A DNA stretch of 64,000 nt from Gluconobacter kondonii (lineage in GTDB: Bacteria; Pseudomonadota; Alphaproteobacteria; Acetobacterales; Acetobacteraceae): assembly GCF_002723995.1 (NCBI RefSeq), contig NZ_BEWP01000003.1:223982-287981 (forward strand). The letters are read 5' to 3'. Under the pieces are notes generated by a model. The model was not told the origin of the DNA. It searched no databases and saw only the letters and a program-made list of their open reading frames with translations. Each line of letters opens with the position of its first letter. The first letter of the stretch is position 1. Positions 63,711 through 64,000 of the stretch are shown here, piece after piece. A program made the translations under genes and the position numbers.

Positions 63711-64000
63711 TTGCCATTTCGACAAGATTTTTCATTTCGCAGAAATGCATGCTCCTATGCCTGAAAGACAACGTACTCAAACACCAAGCGTATTGTCTGG
63801 GCGTGGAGAGGAGCTCTTGGAAGGTGGGGACATGATTGGCTTACTCTCAGAAGCCTAATGCTTAAGGGTTTATCTCACAGGCAGGAGAGGGTTTTCTCTT
63901 CAAGAACGCTGTGTGAGGCGTAAGACGCGATAGGACGCCCCTTGGGGAACCCGAAGATGTTGAACAAGCGCTAAACTGGGTAATTCAAAGAAAATGACTG
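63711..64000. other. Unassigned region at the right edge
   Basis: The 290 bases look lower in G+C than the operon before them. I find no gene with a ribosome site and recognisable product. On the minus strand a frame is open from the window edge for about 32 codons and could be the end of a gene lying outside, but it is too short to support. Confidence 0.4.

Noticed and set aside
63670..63858. 62-codon open frame after atpC
   Set aside because: Its start is inside the terminator hairpin, and it has no ribosome site or family resemblance.

Overview
The window looks like a stretch of chromosome from an acetic acid bacterium (Acetobacteraceae, most like Gluconobacter or a close relative). This is inferred from the high G+C content, a membrane-type quinone-linked D-lactate dehydrogenase, an F1 operon (atpHAGDC) without F0 genes, and alphaproteobacterial gene orders: mrcA-prfB, rph-rdgB divergent from hrcA, and tRNA-Trp-secE-nusG. 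No rRNA, CRISPR array, prophage or intact insertion sequence was seen. Genes are dense and mostly housekeeping.

Layout. 1-9 kb: the 3' end of mutL, dld, a copper-type TonB receptor with a His-rich DUF2946 partner, an RhtA-like exporter, parE, and two divergent envelope proteins with similar basic tails. 9-21 kb (minus strand): an OmpA-like porin, DUF1491, an S41 protease, then a long unit read gltX-pyrB-pyrC'-plsY-dprA-topA. The dihydroorotase-like member of that unit lacks its metal-binding HxH. 21-31 kb: a pair of putative Tat-exported proteins (cupin and F420-type Rossmann protein), comEC, nth, an ABC exporter, a periplasmic amidohydrolase and a CPA2 antiporter. 31-37 kb: rdgB, rph, hrcA, PBP1A, and prfB with an intact programmed +1 frameshift. 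37-41.5 kb: a Ton energy operon (tonB-exbB-exbD-exbD-TPR), then flgH.

42.5-52.4 kb is the most distinctive accessory block. It encodes a DUF4089/AtzG-like small protein, an AtzE-like amidase, a DctA-type carrier, an HpxW-like Ntn-hydrolase, a LysR regulator, an allantoate amidohydrolase-like M20 enzyme, a PucG/HpxJ-like aminotransferase and a GhrA-like reductase. I read it as a compact ureide/oxamate nitrogen-salvage cluster resembling part of the Klebsiella hpx system. A perfect inverted repeat lies at the divergent lysR/hpxK-like promoter.

52.4-58.4 kb holds tRNA-Thr, pqiABC, nusG-secE-tRNA-Trp (minus), tRNA-Gly and a secreted cupin-like protein. 58.7-63.7 kb is the F1 ATP synthase operon with a strong terminator. 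The last 290 bases hold nothing I can support.
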